A DNA stretch of 64,000 nucleotides from Gallionella sp. GTDB lineage: Bacteria > Pseudomonadota > Gammaproteobacteria > Burkholderiales > Gallionellaceae. Location: NCBI GenBank assembly GCA_028710525.1, contig JAQTTY010000008.1, forward strand, positions 1 to 64,000. Direction: 5' to 3'. The notes beneath the pieces were generated by a model. That model did no database searches and was not told the origin of the DNA. It saw nothing but the letters and a program-made list of their open reading frames with translations. Positions within the stretch are counted from its first letter, which is position 1. The number at the start of each line of letters is the position of its first letter. Made by a program: the position numbers and the translations under genes. Positions 1 to 8,427 of this stretch are shown here, one piece after another.

Positions 1-111
1 CTGTCGGTCACTCTGTTCGAGAAAATGCCCATACAACAAGCCTTGCAGGGCATCCGTGGCGAGGCAACAAACACCGATTTCAGCAACCAACTGAATCTAT
101 TCGATTCTTAA
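1..111 (+). CDS. IS4-type transposase, C-terminal end (5' part outside window)
   Basis: Frame 1 is open from the first base to the TAA at 109-111 and gives 36 residues, including LSVTLFEKMPI and the final NQLNLFDS. From memory this resembles the C-terminus of IS4-family (DDE) transposases, which often end in SVTLFEKxPI followed by NQLxLFDx. The catalytic core would lie to the left of the window, so whether the transposase is intact cannot be judged. It is transcribed toward the lipoprotein gene at 153. Confidence 0.6.
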   Translation: MSVTLFEKMPIQQALQGIRGEATNTDFSNQLNLFDS

Positions 112-126
112 CCGGACACTAGTGAC
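1..126. mobile_element. Right end of a probable IS4-family insertion sequence
   Basis: The transposase tail stops at 111 and is directly followed by ACCGGACACTAGTG (110-123), which looks like a terminal inverted repeat because it lies immediately outside the stop codon. The left end is not in the window, so neither the inverted repeat nor a target duplication can be confirmed. Confidence 0.4.
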
Positions 127-152
127 TTTGGTTATCAAAAAGGGGATAAGCA

Positions 153-1238
153 ATGCAAAAATTTTATTCCTACATATTACTTACCCTATTCGTAACTGGC
201 TGTGTGACCCCCAAAGACACCTTACTAAGGGACGAAGCGAAAACGTTGCAGGGTGTTACGGTAAAATTTAGTCACATTGCCTTGCCAACGCACGGTTACT
301 TCCACGAACAATCAGCAGCGGGACTACTCTGGTTCGCCAATGGTGGATTAAGCGGTTTTCACGAGACCATAAAAGTGGATCCAAAATCGCATCAAATCAC
401 CACTTTATCTAGGCCTTGGACTGCAGGCTTCGCCGATTTACTGGTGAATGAAGATTCATACTGGTTTTCTGATGGCATGGCGAGATTTAATGGAAGCGGA
501 ATACTGCGCCGATATGATATTCAGACTGACCAACTGACTGCAGCAGTTGAGTCTGTCGGCAGTCCGTTTGCTTTCGGTGACGGCGCAATTTGGGCATACA
601 ACCCTCGTTCACGAGTTGTGAGTGGCATCAACATCAGTGACAACAAGATTCGCACGCAAATCGATTTGGTGCCAAAAGTATGGGGTATCAACGAATCATT
701 TACGTTTGGCAATGGTTCTGTGTGGCAACTGAATTACTTAGACGCAGTTAATGAGCTACCTGTGGTAAGGCGCATCGATCCTGAGACGCATCATGTTCTT
801 GCGGAAATACCGATTGAATACACTGTGCAAAACAGTGGATTGGACTTTAAGCCATTAAGTTTCATTAACAATTCAATTTGGGTAGTCGGAAGAAATTATC
901 GTAGCGAGCCATTTGCAATTCGCATCGATACCAAAATAAATCGCGTTGTCGCAAATATTCCCTTATTCACCGGGAAGGAAAATTTCTGCAGCAACGCTTT
1001 TCCCAAGAGCCCAGTATTTTTTCAAAATGGTATCTGGATTTCAATATATTGTTCAAATGGTTTACTTCCTGTTGTCCTGCTCAAGATAGATCCCAAAACG
1101 AACTTGATAGTAGACCAACTTCATTTACCTCTTAGCGGACTCGGACCTTATGGCATGCGTCTTTCAGTCCTAGATAATGCACTATGGGGTGTTGATGAAC
1201 GTAACCTCTACCGCATCGATTTTCTACCACACGACTAG
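153..1238 (+). CDS. Putative lipoprotein with beta-propeller-like repeats
   Basis: 361 residues. The N-terminus is a lipoprotein signal: a hydrophobic stretch followed by the lipobox VTGC, so the mature protein probably starts at Cys17 and is membrane anchored. The rest has repeated blocks of about 45-60 residues of the form (G)NxxIW...RIDxxxxxVxAxIPL, for example near residues 140, 185 and 245, as in YncE/Vgb-like beta-propellers. No catalytic motif is recognisable. An AAGGGGATAA ribosome site lies just before the ATG. The gene is clearly more AT-rich than clpB and follows an IS end, which suggests transfer. Function unknown. Confidence 0.75.
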   Translation: MQKFYSYILLTLFVTGCVTPKDTLLRDEAKTLQGVTVKFSHIALPTHGYFHEQSAAGLLWFANGGLSGFHETIKVDPKSHQITTLSRPWTAGFADLLVNEDSYWFSDGMARFNGSGILRRYDIQTDQLTAAVESVGSPFAFGDGAIWAYNPRSRVVSGINISDNKIRTQIDLVPKVWGINESFTFGNGSVWQLNYLDAVNELPVVRRIDPETHHVLAEIPIEYTVQNSGLDFKPLSFINNSIWVVGRNYRSEPFAIRIDTKINRVVANIPLFTGKENFCSNAFPKSPVFFQNGIWISIYCSNGLLPVVLLKIDPKTNLIVDQLHLPLSGLGPYGMRLSVLDNALWGVDERNLYRIDFLPHD

Positions 1239-1256
1239 TGCAGATTTTTTGCAAAT

Positions 1257-1281
1257 AAAAGCCCAGCATCGCTGGGCTTTT
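1257..1281. terminator. Bidirectional rho-independent terminator
   Basis: Seven-base-pair stem GCCCAGC/GCTGGGC with an ATC loop, flanked by AAAA on the left and TTTT on the right, between two convergent genes (lipoprotein and clpB). It can serve both strands. Confidence 0.9.
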
Positions 1282-1303
1282 ATAAACAGCATGTACTAGC
1301 TGA

Positions 1304-3889
1304 TTATTTCTCGAACTTCATCACGCCACCTTTGCAGTCCACCTTGATGGTGTCCTTCGCGACGAAGCGACCTTCAAGCAGAGCTTTCGCCAGCGGGTTC
1401 TCCAGCTGTGCTTGGATAGCACGCTTGAGCGGACGAGCGCCGTAGACAGGGTCGAAACCAGCGTTGGCGATCTCGGCCAGTGCGGCCTCGCTCACTTTCA
1501 GCTTCATCTCCAATGCTTCTAGACGTTTCTCCAGATACTGCAACTGGATACGCGCGATGCTCTTGATGTTCTTCTCGTCCAAGCTATGGAACACCACGAC
1601 CTCGTCGATACGGTTGATGAACTCGGGACGGAAATAGTTCTTCACCTCGCCCATCACTGCCAGTTTCACAACCTGATAATCATCGCCTTCCATCTGCTGG
1701 ATCATCTGGCTGCCCAGATTCGACGTCATCACGATCACTGTGTTCTTGAAGTCCACGGTGCGGCCCTGACCATCGGTCATACGACCATCGTCCAGCGCTT
1801 GCAGCAACACATTGAACACATCGGGATGGGCCTTCTCCACTTCATCAAGCAGGATGACGCTATAGGGTTTACGACGCACCGCTTCGGTCAGGCCACCGCC
1901 CTCTTCGTAGCCCACATAGCCAGGTGGTGCGCCTATCAAGCGCGCCACGGAATGCTTCTCCATGTACTCGCTCATGTCGATGCGGATGAGATGATCTTCA
2001 GAGTCGAACATGAAACCCGCCAAGGCCTTGCATAGCTCGGTCTTACCCACGCCGGTGGGCCCGAGGAACAAGAAGGAACCATAGGGGCGATTCGGATCGG
2101 ACAAGCCAGAGCGCGAACGGCGGATGGCATCAGACACCAGACGCACGGCCTCATCCTGACCGACCACGCGCTCGTGCAACTTCTCTTCCATCTTGAGCAG
2201 TTTGTCGCGCTCGCCCGTAAGCATCTTGGACACAGGAATACCCGTGGCACGGCTCACCACTTCGGCGATCTCTTCAGCGCCCACATGGGTACGCAGCAAT
2301 CTATTTTGGTTGCCGCTGCCTGCGGCTTCACGCTCCAACGCTTCTTTAAGCTTGGCTTCGAGTTGCGGCAACTGGCTGTATTGCAATTCAGCTACTTGTT
2401 CCAGTTTGCCTTCACGTTGCAGACTCGCCATGTCAGTCTTGACCGTCTCTATGGCTTTCTTGACATCGGCCGCGCCTTGCGCCGCGCTCTTCTCGGCTTT
2501 CAATATCTCTTTCAGGTCGTTAGCTTCACGCTGTAGCTTAAGCAACTCGTCCGCGATCAACTGGATGCGCTTCTTCGAGCCCTCATCCTTCTCCTTCTTC
2601 ATCGCCTCGCGCTCGATCTGCAATTGGATGATGCGTCTATCCAACTTGTCGATGACTTCGGGAGTGGACTCGTTTTCCATCTTCATGCGCGCAGCAGCTT
2701 CATCGATCAAATCGATAGCCTTGTCTGGCAGGAAGCGGTCGGTGATATAGCGATGCGACAACTCGGCGGCCGCGACGATGGCGGGGTCGGTGATGGTCAC
2801 GCCGGTGTGATGCGCTTCGTATTTGTCTTTCAGGCCGCGCAAGATGGCGATGGTCGATTCCACCGAAGGCTCGTCCACCAACACCTTCTGGAAGCGGCGT
2901 TCCAAAGCGGCATCTTTCTCCACGTATTTGCGATATTCATCTAGCGTGGTCGCCCCTATGCAGTGCAGTTCGCCGCGTGCCAGCGCGGGCTTGAGCATAT
3001 TGCCCGCATCCATCGCGCCTTCGGTCTTGCCCGCGCCCACCATGGTGTGCAACTCGTCGATGAAGACGATGGTCTGGCCTTCGTCCATCGCCAATTCTTT
3101 GAGCACGTTCTTCAGACGCTCCTCGAACTCGCCGCGATATTTCGCACCCGCCACCAAGGCCGCCATGTCCAGCGACAATACCTTTTTGCCCTTGAGCGAT
3201 TCAGGCACTTCGCCGTCTATGATGCGCTGCGCCAAACCTTCCACGATGGCGGTCTTGCCCACGCCGGGTTCGCCGATCAACACCGGATTGTTTTTGGTGC
3301 GGCGTTGCAACACCTGGATAGCGCGGCGGATCTCGTCGTCGCGACCGATGACCGGATCGAGCTTGCCCTGACGTGCGCGCTCGGTCAGATCCAGACAATA
3401 TTTCTTGAGCGATTCACGCTGACCTTCGGCTTCTTGCGAGCCGACCGATTCCCCACCGCGCACCGCGTTGATCGCTTGCTCCAGCGGCGCACGTGCTACG
3501 CCGTGGGTCTTGAGCAAGCGTCCGGTCTCGCCTTTGTCGTTGGTGAGCGCCAGCAGATACATCTCGCTGGCGATGAACTGATCGCCACGCTTCTGCGCTT
3601 CCTTGTCGGTGATGTTGAATAAGTTAGCCAGATCGCGTCCGACCTGCACTTCACCGCCGTGTCCTTCGACTTTAGGCAAACGGGTGAGCGCCTCATTCAG
3701 CGCGGCCTTGAGCGCATTGACGTTGCCGCCGGCACGCGCCAGCAGCGAAGCCGCGCCACTGTCGGTATCGTTGAGCAAGGCCAGCAGCAGATGCTGTGGC
3801 TCTATGAATTGGTTATCTGCGCCGACCGCCAGACTCTGGGCATCGGACAGGGCTTGTTGCAACTTGGTGGTGAACTTGTCGAAACGCAT
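1304..3889 (-). CDS. clpB: ATP-dependent disaggregase ClpB
   Basis: 861 residues, the usual ClpB length. Order: N-terminal Clp repeat domain (about 1-145), first AAA+ module with Walker A GEPGVGKT near 206-213 and Walker B VIFIDELH, a long charged coiled-coil M-domain (about 400-530) that separates ClpB from ClpA/ClpC, and a second AAA+ module with GPTGVGKT and [13 protein letters not shown], then arginine-finger regions. ClpB works with DnaK to pull proteins out of aggregates in the cytoplasm. A GGAGAG ribosome site precedes the ATG. The heat-shock promoter at 3923-3951 indicates RpoH control. Monocistronic, ending at the shared terminator. Confidence 0.98.
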   Translation of the reverse strand: MRFDKFTTKLQQALSDAQSLAVGADNQFIEPQHLLLALLNDTDSGAASLLARAGGNVNALKAALNEALTRLPKVEGHGGEVQVGRDLANLFNITDKEAQKRGDQFIASEMYLLALTNDKGETGRLLKTHGVARAPLEQAINAVRGGESVGSQEAEGQRESLKKYCLDLTERARQGKLDPVIGRDDEIRRAIQVLQRRTKNNPVLIGEPGVGKTAIVEGLAQRIIDGEVPESLKGKKVLSLDMAALVAGAKYRGEFEERLKNVLKELAMDEGQTIVFIDELHTMVGAGKTEGAMDAGNMLKPALARGELHCIGATTLDEYRKYVEKDAALERRFQKVLVDEPSVESTIAILRGLKDKYEAHHTGVTITDPAIVAAAELSHRYITDRFLPDKAIDLIDEAAARMKMENESTPEVIDKLDRRIIQLQIEREAMKKEKDEGSKKRIQLIADELLKLQREANDLKEILKAEKSAAQGAADVKKAIETVKTDMASLQREGKLEQVAELQYSQLPQLEAKLKEALEREAAGSGNQNRLLRTHVGAEEIAEVVSRATGIPVSKMLTGERDKLLKMEEKLHERVVGQDEAVRLVSDAIRRSRSGLSDPNRPYGSFLFLGPTGVGKTELCKALAGFMFDSEDHLIRIDMSEYMEKHSVARLIGAPPGYVGYEEGGGLTEAVRRKPYSVILLDEVEKAHPDVFNVLLQALDDGRMTDGQGRTVDFKNTVIVMTSNLGSQMIQQMEGDDYQVVKLAVMGEVKNYFRPEFINRIDEVVVFHSLDEKNIKSIARIQLQYLEKRLEALEMKLKVSEAALAEIANAGFDPVYGARPLKRAIQAQLENPLAKALLEGRFVAKDTIKVDCKGGVMKFEK

Positions 3890-3922
3890 GGTGCTCTCCT
3901 GTGAGGATCTCGTATTGAGGCT

Positions 3923-3951
3923 TAGATGGGGGACGTATCGGCGATTTCAAG
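3923..3951 (-). promoter_or_regulatory. Sigma-32 (RpoH) promoter of clpB
   Basis: On the minus strand the -35 element CTTGAAA (3945-3951) is followed after 13 bases by CCCCATCTA (3923-3931). This matches the sigma-32 consensus CTTGAAA - 11 to 16 bp - CCCCATNT almost perfectly and lies 33 bp upstream of the clpB start. Confidence 0.88.
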
Positions 3952-3995
3952 ACCGCGGCGCTTACCCTATACTGCGCGCCTTATGCTTAGAGCAC

Positions 3996-4841
3996 ATGAT
4001 TAATATGACCGACCTAAACGCCACCATCGCCGCTAATGTTGCCACCGCACTCGCCGAAGACGGCGCGGCTCAAGACCTCACCGTACAACTCTTACCTGCG
4101 GGCCAGACTGCACATGCCCGCGTCATCACCCGCGAAGCCGGTGTGCTATGCGGCAGCGCTTGGTTCGATGCCTGCTTTAAAACGGTGAGTGCAGATTGCT
4201 TCATCACCTGGGCGGCCAAGGATGGCGACTGGATCACGCCGGGTCAGACTCTCTGCGACATCAGCGGCCCGTCGCGCGCCCTACTCACCGCCGAGCGCAG
4301 TGGCCTCAATTTCTTGCAGACACTCTCGGCCACCGCCACGCGCACCAAGCGTTATGTGGATGCGGTAGCAGGCATAGACGTTCAGATAATGGACACGCGC
4401 AAGACCTTGCCCGGCCTGCGTCAGGCGCAGAAATACGCAGTGCGTGTGGGTGGCGGTCATAACCAGCGCGTCGGCCTGTTCGACGGCATCCTGATCAAAG
4501 AGAACCACATCGCGGCGGCAGGCGGCATCGCACCGGTGCTGGAACAAGCCTTCAAACTCGCGCCACCGGGCGTGAGTGTGCAGATAGAAGTGGAGAATAT
4601 GTGGCAGTTGGAGGAGGCGCTGGCCGCCGGTGCCAAGCTCATCCTGTTAGATAACTTCGATCTGGAGATCTTGGTTGCGGCAGTAGAACTCAACGCCGGA
4701 CGCGCCGAATTGGAAGCCTCAGGCGGCATCACGCTGTCCAGCCTACGCGAAGTCGCGCTCACCGGCGTGGATCGCATCTCCATAGGCGCGTTGACCAAAG
4801 ATGTGACCGCGCTCGACCTGTCGCTGCGCCTGATCAGCTGA
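3996..4841 (+). CDS. nadC: Nicotinate-nucleotide pyrophosphorylase (carboxylating)
   Basis: 281 residues from the ATG at 3996; an in-frame ATG at 4005 is an alternative. The open frame continues upstream into the clpB promoter and N-terminus but that part is not coding. NadC converts quinolinate and PRPP to nicotinate mononucleotide in NAD synthesis. Family signatures are the RKTLPGLRxxQKYAVxxGGG block, GLxDGILIKENHI, the EVENxxQ strand, LLDNF, and EASGGI followed by GVDRISIGALT near the C-terminus, which line the PRPP and quinolinate pocket. A TATACT hexamer at 3968-3973 may be its -10 element. The gene is divergent from clpB. Confidence 0.95.
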   Translation: MINMTDLNATIAANVATALAEDGAAQDLTVQLLPAGQTAHARVITREAGVLCGSAWFDACFKTVSADCFITWAAKDGDWITPGQTLCDISGPSRALLTAERSGLNFLQTLSATATRTKRYVDAVAGIDVQIMDTRKTLPGLRQAQKYAVRVGGGHNQRVGLFDGILIKENHIAAAGGIAPVLEQAFKLAPPGVSVQIEVENMWQLEEALAAGAKLILLDNFDLEILVAAVELNAGRAELEASGGITLSSLREVALTGVDRISIGALTKDVTALDLSLRLIS

Positions 4842-4862
4842 GCACTTGAAATACGCGCAACC

Positions 4863-4894
4863 GGCTCCATCTAGTTAGATATATAAATGGAGCC
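4863..4894 (+). promoter_or_regulatory. Hairpin enclosing the thioredoxin ribosome site
   Basis: GGCTCCAT (4863-4870) is the exact inverse of ATGGAGCC (4887-4894), separated by 16 A/T-rich bases. The right arm contains the GGAG ribosome site used by the ATG at 4899, so a folded leader would hide it. Confidence 0.45.
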
Positions 4895-4898
4895 TGCT

Positions 4899-5336
4899 AT
4901 GACCGAACCTCTACATCTAGTCTGCCCGCATTGCGCGGCACTCAACCGCATTCCCGCCGACAAACTAGCCGCACAGCCGGTATGCGGTAAATGCAAAAAG
5001 ACTTTGTTCGATGGTCACCCGCTAGAACTGAACGCGGCCGACTTCGAGCGCCATCTCTCACGCAACGACATCCCTGTGCTGGTGGATTTCTGGGCGCCTT
5101 GGTGCGGCCCCTGTCGCATGATGGCACCTGCCTTTGTGCAGGCCGCCGCACAACTGGAACCGCAGCTGCGTTTGGTCAAACTCAACACCGAAGAGGCGCA
5201 ACAACTCGCGTCGCGCCATAACATCCGCAGCATCCCCACGCTGGCTTTATTCAAGGGCGGTAAAGAGATCGCGCGTCAAGCTGGAGCGATGGATGCCGGC
5301 AACATCGTGCGCTGGGCACAGAGTCAGTTAGCTTAA
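4899..5336 (+). CDS. trxC: Thioredoxin 2 (zinc-binding, TrxC type)
   Basis: 145 residues from the ATG at 4899, chosen because TGGAG lies six bases upstream; an ATG at 4887 would add four residues but lacks a ribosome site. The N-terminus has two zinc-ligand pairs (Cys9/Cys12 as CPHC, Cys29/Cys32 as CGKC) and a LFDG motif, as in E. coli TrxC. The thioredoxin fold follows with the active site WCGPC at 68-72 and the cis-proline in SIPT. It is a cytoplasmic disulfide reductase, in E. coli linked to oxidative stress. It follows nadC by 57 bases, which include the ribosome-site hairpin. Confidence 0.93.
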   Translation: MTEPLHLVCPHCAALNRIPADKLAAQPVCGKCKKTLFDGHPLELNAADFERHLSRNDIPVLVDFWAPWCGPCRMMAPAFVQAAAQLEPQLRLVKLNTEEAQQLASRHNIRSIPTLALFKGGKEIARQAGAMDAGNIVRWAQSQLA

Positions 5337-5348
5337 ACGGCGCAAGCA

Positions 5349-5948
5349 CTAACGCTTGCGCGCCACCAGATCGACCAGCGCGGATATGCCTTTGTGACCT
5401 GGTCCCTCCTCTATCTCCGCGTCATAGTCGCGCAGCTCGACAATCTCCAAATCAGCGAATGCCTCGCGCAACTGCTCCACGGTGTAAAGGTTCTCTACCT
5501 GTGACGGCCCGCCGGTCTTGTATCCAATCTGGCGCGGCGCATAACCTTCCAGCAACAACAAGCCACCGGGCTTGAGGCATTGCTTGATGCGCTCGAACAT
5601 CTGCTCGCGCACCCCTGGCGGCGCGAACTGGATGAAGATGCCAACCACCACGTCATAGCGATCCACACCCCAATCCCACGCCATCAGATCGGCCAACTCG
5701 AACTGCACGGACACACCGCGCTGCTGCGCCAATTTCTTGGCCTTGGCTATCGCCACATCGGAGGCATCCACCGCCACCACCTGCAAGCCTTGCTGCGCCA
5801 GCCACACACCATTACGACCTTCGCCATCAGCGATGGCAAGCACCCGCTCACCGACATTGAGTAGGGATTTTTGCCGTGACAAAAACGCATTGGGCTCAGT
5901 GCCAAAATGGTAATGCTCGCCCGCATAGCGCTCGTTCCAGATGTTCAT
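5349..5948 (-). CDS. Class I SAM-dependent methyltransferase
   Basis: 199 residues starting at ATG 5948, which has AAGGA just upstream; the frame stays open further upstream to 6077 but without family similarity. The opening MNIWNERY...YHFGTEPN and the SAM-binding motif VLAIADGEGRNGVWLA followed by VVAVDAS place it among small class I methyltransferases related to the TehB/YrrT-like group. A second conserved block is LKPGGLLLLEGYA. Substrate unknown. It is convergent with trxC, with only 12 bases between the stops and no obvious terminator. Confidence 0.8.
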   Translation of the reverse strand: MNIWNERYAGEHYHFGTEPNAFLSRQKSLLNVGERVLAIADGEGRNGVWLAQQGLQVVAVDASDVAIAKAKKLAQQRGVSVQFELADLMAWDWGVDRYDVVVGIFIQFAPPGVREQMFERIKQCLKPGGLLLLEGYAPRQIGYKTGGPSQVENLYTVEQLREAFADLEIVELRDYDAEIEEGPGHKGISALVDLVARKR

Positions 5949-6124
5949 GTGTTTTCCTTGACTCGAATAAATTAACTCTCGCTTTTGCGAGATAACACGT
6001 GACTTTTCCACTTGCTGACTTAATTGAATAGTGAGTTGTTGTATCGACGTCGAATGAAAATTAATCAGGTTTTCCATAAGCCTAGGCAGAGGCAGTTCAA
6101 TTCAAGTTGCCGCATACTCCGCTA

Positions 6125-6279
6125 AGGAATCTCTGATTAAGTTCCCCGTTCGTGGTTAAGTGATGACATGGCGCATGTTTCATCGCGCCTAGTCAGAACT
6201 TAGTTTCTTTATCAGAGCTTGTCGAATCATGTGCGTGGGACTTAATCAAGCCATCCCTACTTAGTCGCCACTTATTCAG
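6125..6279. repeat. Nested palindromic repeat, copy A
   Basis: A roughly 150 bp element also present at 27122-27302. The core is an imperfect long palindrome: TGATTAAGT (6134-6142) pairs exactly with ACTTAATCA (6240-6248), then CCCGTTCGTGGTT with AATCATGTGCGTGGG, then an inner stem TAAGTGATGACATGGCGC against GCGCCTAGTCAGAACTTAG. Candidate ends are CTGATTAAG (6133) and CTTATTCAG (6271-6279). It has no ORF and looks like a non-autonomous MITE- or REP-like element. Its right end abuts the truncated methylase gene. Confidence 0.75.
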
Positions 6280-6444
6280 CATATCCGCCCCGTTGTGGCT
6301 GGCCGCCCACGCCTCGGCCAAGGTATCCAGCATGCGGCTAGCGAACTCAGGCGGGGTGAACACTTCGTCGTTGGAAAGGTTGGCGATGCAGGTCAGCACA
6401 TCGGGATTGCGACCGCGCAAGGTGAAGCTGACTTGTTCGTTCAT
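6193..6444 (-). pseudogene. Truncated DNA methyltransferase (N-terminal fragment)
   Basis: The first 54 codons encode a typical N-terminus of a large restriction-modification methylase: SFTLRGRNPDVLTCIANLSN, then DEVFTPPEFA and a MLDTLAEAWAASHNGA helix. Such proteins normally run on with an AdoMet motif and several hundred more residues. Here similarity stops near 6283, four bases from the end of the palindromic repeat, and the last 29 residues to the TAA at 6193 come from the repeat and its border. Its ATG overlaps the yhcG stop as ATGA, showing the old operon. It is probably non-functional. Confidence 0.75.
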
Positions 6445-7502
6445 GCTTCGTCCTCGTCGCTTGGGCTGCCATCGCCCGCCAGCTCGCGCTCGATCTGTTC
6501 GATGCTGGGCAAGCTGGTTTGCAACTCGGCGGGCAGCGATTCCAGCAACTTGTATTCAGCTACGCCCAACGGTTGAGCATTAGTGCGCAAGGCATATTCC
6601 GCCACCACTTTGTTTTTGCTGCGACACAGCAGTAAGCCAATCGTCGGGTTGTCTTGTGGGTGCTTTACTTGCTCATCCACTGCCGTCAGGTAAAAGCTCA
6701 ATTGCCCCAGGTGCTCGGGCTTGAACTTGCCCCCCTTGAGCTCGATCACCACATAGCAGCGCAGCTTGAGGTGGTAGAACAACAGGTCGATGAAGTATTC
6801 ATCGCCACCCACATCCAGCAGCACTTGCCTTCCAACGAATGCGAAGCCCGCGCCCAGCTCCAGCAGAAAATCGGTGACATGCTTCACCAAGGCGAGTTCG
6901 ATCTCGCGCTCCTGCGCCTCATCCGTCAGGCCGAGGAAGTCAAAACGATAAGGGTCTTTCAACGACTCGCGGGCCAGATCAGATTGTGGTTTGGGTAAGC
7001 TGGTCTCGAAGTTGGTGGTTGCCGTGCCGCTACGCTCCAGCAAGCGGGTTTCGATCTGCATCACCAGGATGTTGCGCGACCAGTTGTGTTCGATGGCTTT
7101 GGCCGCGTACCAGCGGCGGGTTTCGGGGCCGGGCAACTTGTCCAGCAGCGCCAACTGGTGATACCAAGGCAATTGTGCAAGCACCGCTTGCACAAATTCG
7201 GCATCCGGCCACGCCTCGGCAAAGGCGCGCATGTACTTGAGGTTGCGCGGCGAAAATCCCTTCATATCAGGAAAGGCGGCGCGCAAATCCTGCGCCAGCC
7301 GCTCGATCACCTTCGCGCCCCAGCCTTGCGCTGACTGCCGCGCCAGAATGTCGCGCCCGATCTGCCAGTACAGCAGCACCAGTTCGCGGTTGACCGCCAG
7401 CGTGGCGCGCTGCTGCGCACTGTGGATGCGGGCTTTCAGGTCGGCCAGCCAGTCGGCGTAACCTTCGGGCGGCGCGGTCAGGCGCACTGGCTTGTCGCTC
7501 AT
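6441..7502 (-). CDS. YhcG/DUF1016 family PD-(D/E)XK nuclease-domain protein
   Basis: 353 residues, full length for the family. The N-terminal DUF1016 helical domain (about 15-160) has LLYWQIGRDIL, GFSPRNLKYMRAFAEAWP and LPWYHQLALLDKL. The C-terminal PD-(D/E)XK nuclease fold (about 180-330) has YFIDLLFYH (Asp239) and VVIELKGGKF (Glu254, Lys256) with GQLSFYLTAVD after it. Members sit in defence islands and beside type I restriction-modification genes. It overlaps the 30-codon ORF upstream and the methylase fragment downstream by ATGA junctions, so the four genes were one operon. Whether it acts without an intact partner is unknown. Confidence 0.88.
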   Translation of the reverse strand: MSDKPVRLTAPPEGYADWLADLKARIHSAQQRATLAVNRELVLLYWQIGRDILARQSAQGWGAKVIERLAQDLRAAFPDMKGFSPRNLKYMRAFAEAWPDAEFVQAVLAQLPWYHQLALLDKLPGPETRRWYAAKAIEHNWSRNILVMQIETRLLERSGTATTNFETSLPKPQSDLARESLKDPYRFDFLGLTDEAQEREIELALVKHVTDFLLELGAGFAFVGRQVLLDVGGDEYFIDLLFYHLKLRCYVVIELKGGKFKPEHLGQLSFYLTAVDEQVKHPQDNPTIGLLLCRSKNKVVAEYALRTNAQPLGVAEYKLLESLPAELQTSLPSIEQIERELAGDGSPSDEDEA

Positions 7503-7591
7503 CGCTTTAGTTCCTCCGCTTGCTGTCCAAACCCCTCGAATTCGACGGGATTAAAATCTGAGTTATTGAGCTGATTCCATGTGCCGTCCAT
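7499..7591 (-). CDS. 30-residue ORF between methylase and yhcG
   Basis: ATG at 7591 begins five bases after the methylase stop, with GGAGGG about ten bases upstream. The 30-residue product begins MDGTWNQLNNSDFN and is acidic and Asn/Gln rich. Its TGA (7501-7499) overlaps the yhcG ATG in an ATGA junction, as at the next gene border. The good ribosome site and both junctions argue for translation, at least to couple yhcG. I do not recognise the sequence; it may be a small operon protein or the remnant of a larger subunit. Confidence 0.5.
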   Translation of the reverse strand: MDGTWNQLNNSDFNPVEFEGFGQQAEELKR

Positions 7592-7596
7592 ATTCG

Positions 7597-8229
7597 TTAT
7601 CCCTCCAGCGCAGCTAGTTCACTCACGGTCATAGGCGGGTAGATCTTGGTCGGCGTGAAGATTTCATGCTTGCCGAGGTGGGCGAAGAGTGAGCCCTCCG
7701 CGCTGAAAGCTGATGAACCAGTGAGTACATCGAAACGGAAGTCGCGCCGCTGGAATTTTCCCTTGCCGAGGTAACCCCATTCGGAAAAGGTGATCGGCTC
7801 TTTGCTGATAGTGCGCATGGTCAATGCGTCACCGTGCACCAGATTTTGCGTTAACACGTAGGTCGCAGCGCGGTACAGATCATCCGATTCATCGAGGTTC
7901 AGATATTCGGCGAGAATATCCAACATGTTGGCACGGCACTCGGCGATGTTGTCTGACAGAAGCTCTATGCCATAGATGCACATCAGCGCGAGTAGCGCAT
8001 AGTGCTGCTTTTCAAAATCGTTTTTTCCAAACTTGCGCTCGACGGCGGCGAGCTTGCGCTGCAAGACCTTGACGATAAAATTACCGCTCCCGCACGCCGG
8101 CTCCAAAAAGCGCGAATCGATGCGCTCCGATTCTTCCTTCACGAGGTCGAGCATGGCATCGACCATCCATGCGGGGGTGAATACCTCTCCGTGATCAGCG
8201 ACGCGTTTTCGGGATTTGATCAGACTCAT
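7597..8229 (-). CDS. Small N-6 DNA methylase-like protein (restriction-modification associated)
   Basis: 210 residues. The AdoMet motif FLEPACGSGNF is at 41-51, preceded by RVADHGEVFTPAWMVDAMLDLV, the typical start of type I/IIG-like N-6 adenine methylases. A NLVHGDALT block follows near 140, and the C-terminus has EWGYLGKGKFQRRDFRFD and HLGKHEIFTPTK. I see no NPPY catalytic motif, so activity on its own is doubtful; proteins of this short type are usually found with other restriction-modification subunits. First gene of the decayed cluster, divergent from glcD. No ribosome site stands out. Confidence 0.8.
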   Translation of the reverse strand: MSLIKSRKRVADHGEVFTPAWMVDAMLDLVKEESERIDSRFLEPACGSGNFIVKVLQRKLAAVERKFGKNDFEKQHYALLALMCIYGIELLSDNIAECRANMLDILAEYLNLDESDDLYRAATYVLTQNLVHGDALTMRTISKEPITFSEWGYLGKGKFQRRDFRFDVLTGSSAFSAEGSLFAHLGKHEIFTPTKIYPPMTVSELAALEG

Positions 8230-8427
8230 AGGCTAAATGCTTGGCTACAAATTGGAGTTATCGCCGCATTGTACCCAATGAGACCTAAATTAAGTTTCAT
8301 GTTTTCTACTAGCTCCACCGTCATCACACCTAAACAGAACATGGTTGTTCCAACAAAAGTGGCTAGAAATTTATAGTCGAGTAAATTACTATGCCTCTTC
8401 GCGCGTATCTCGTTTGGAGCTTCCCTG

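Noticed and set aside
1586-3622. Long plus-strand open frames opposite clpB
   Set aside because: They are antisense to a highly conserved gene, have no known domain, and are expected from GC-rich codon use.
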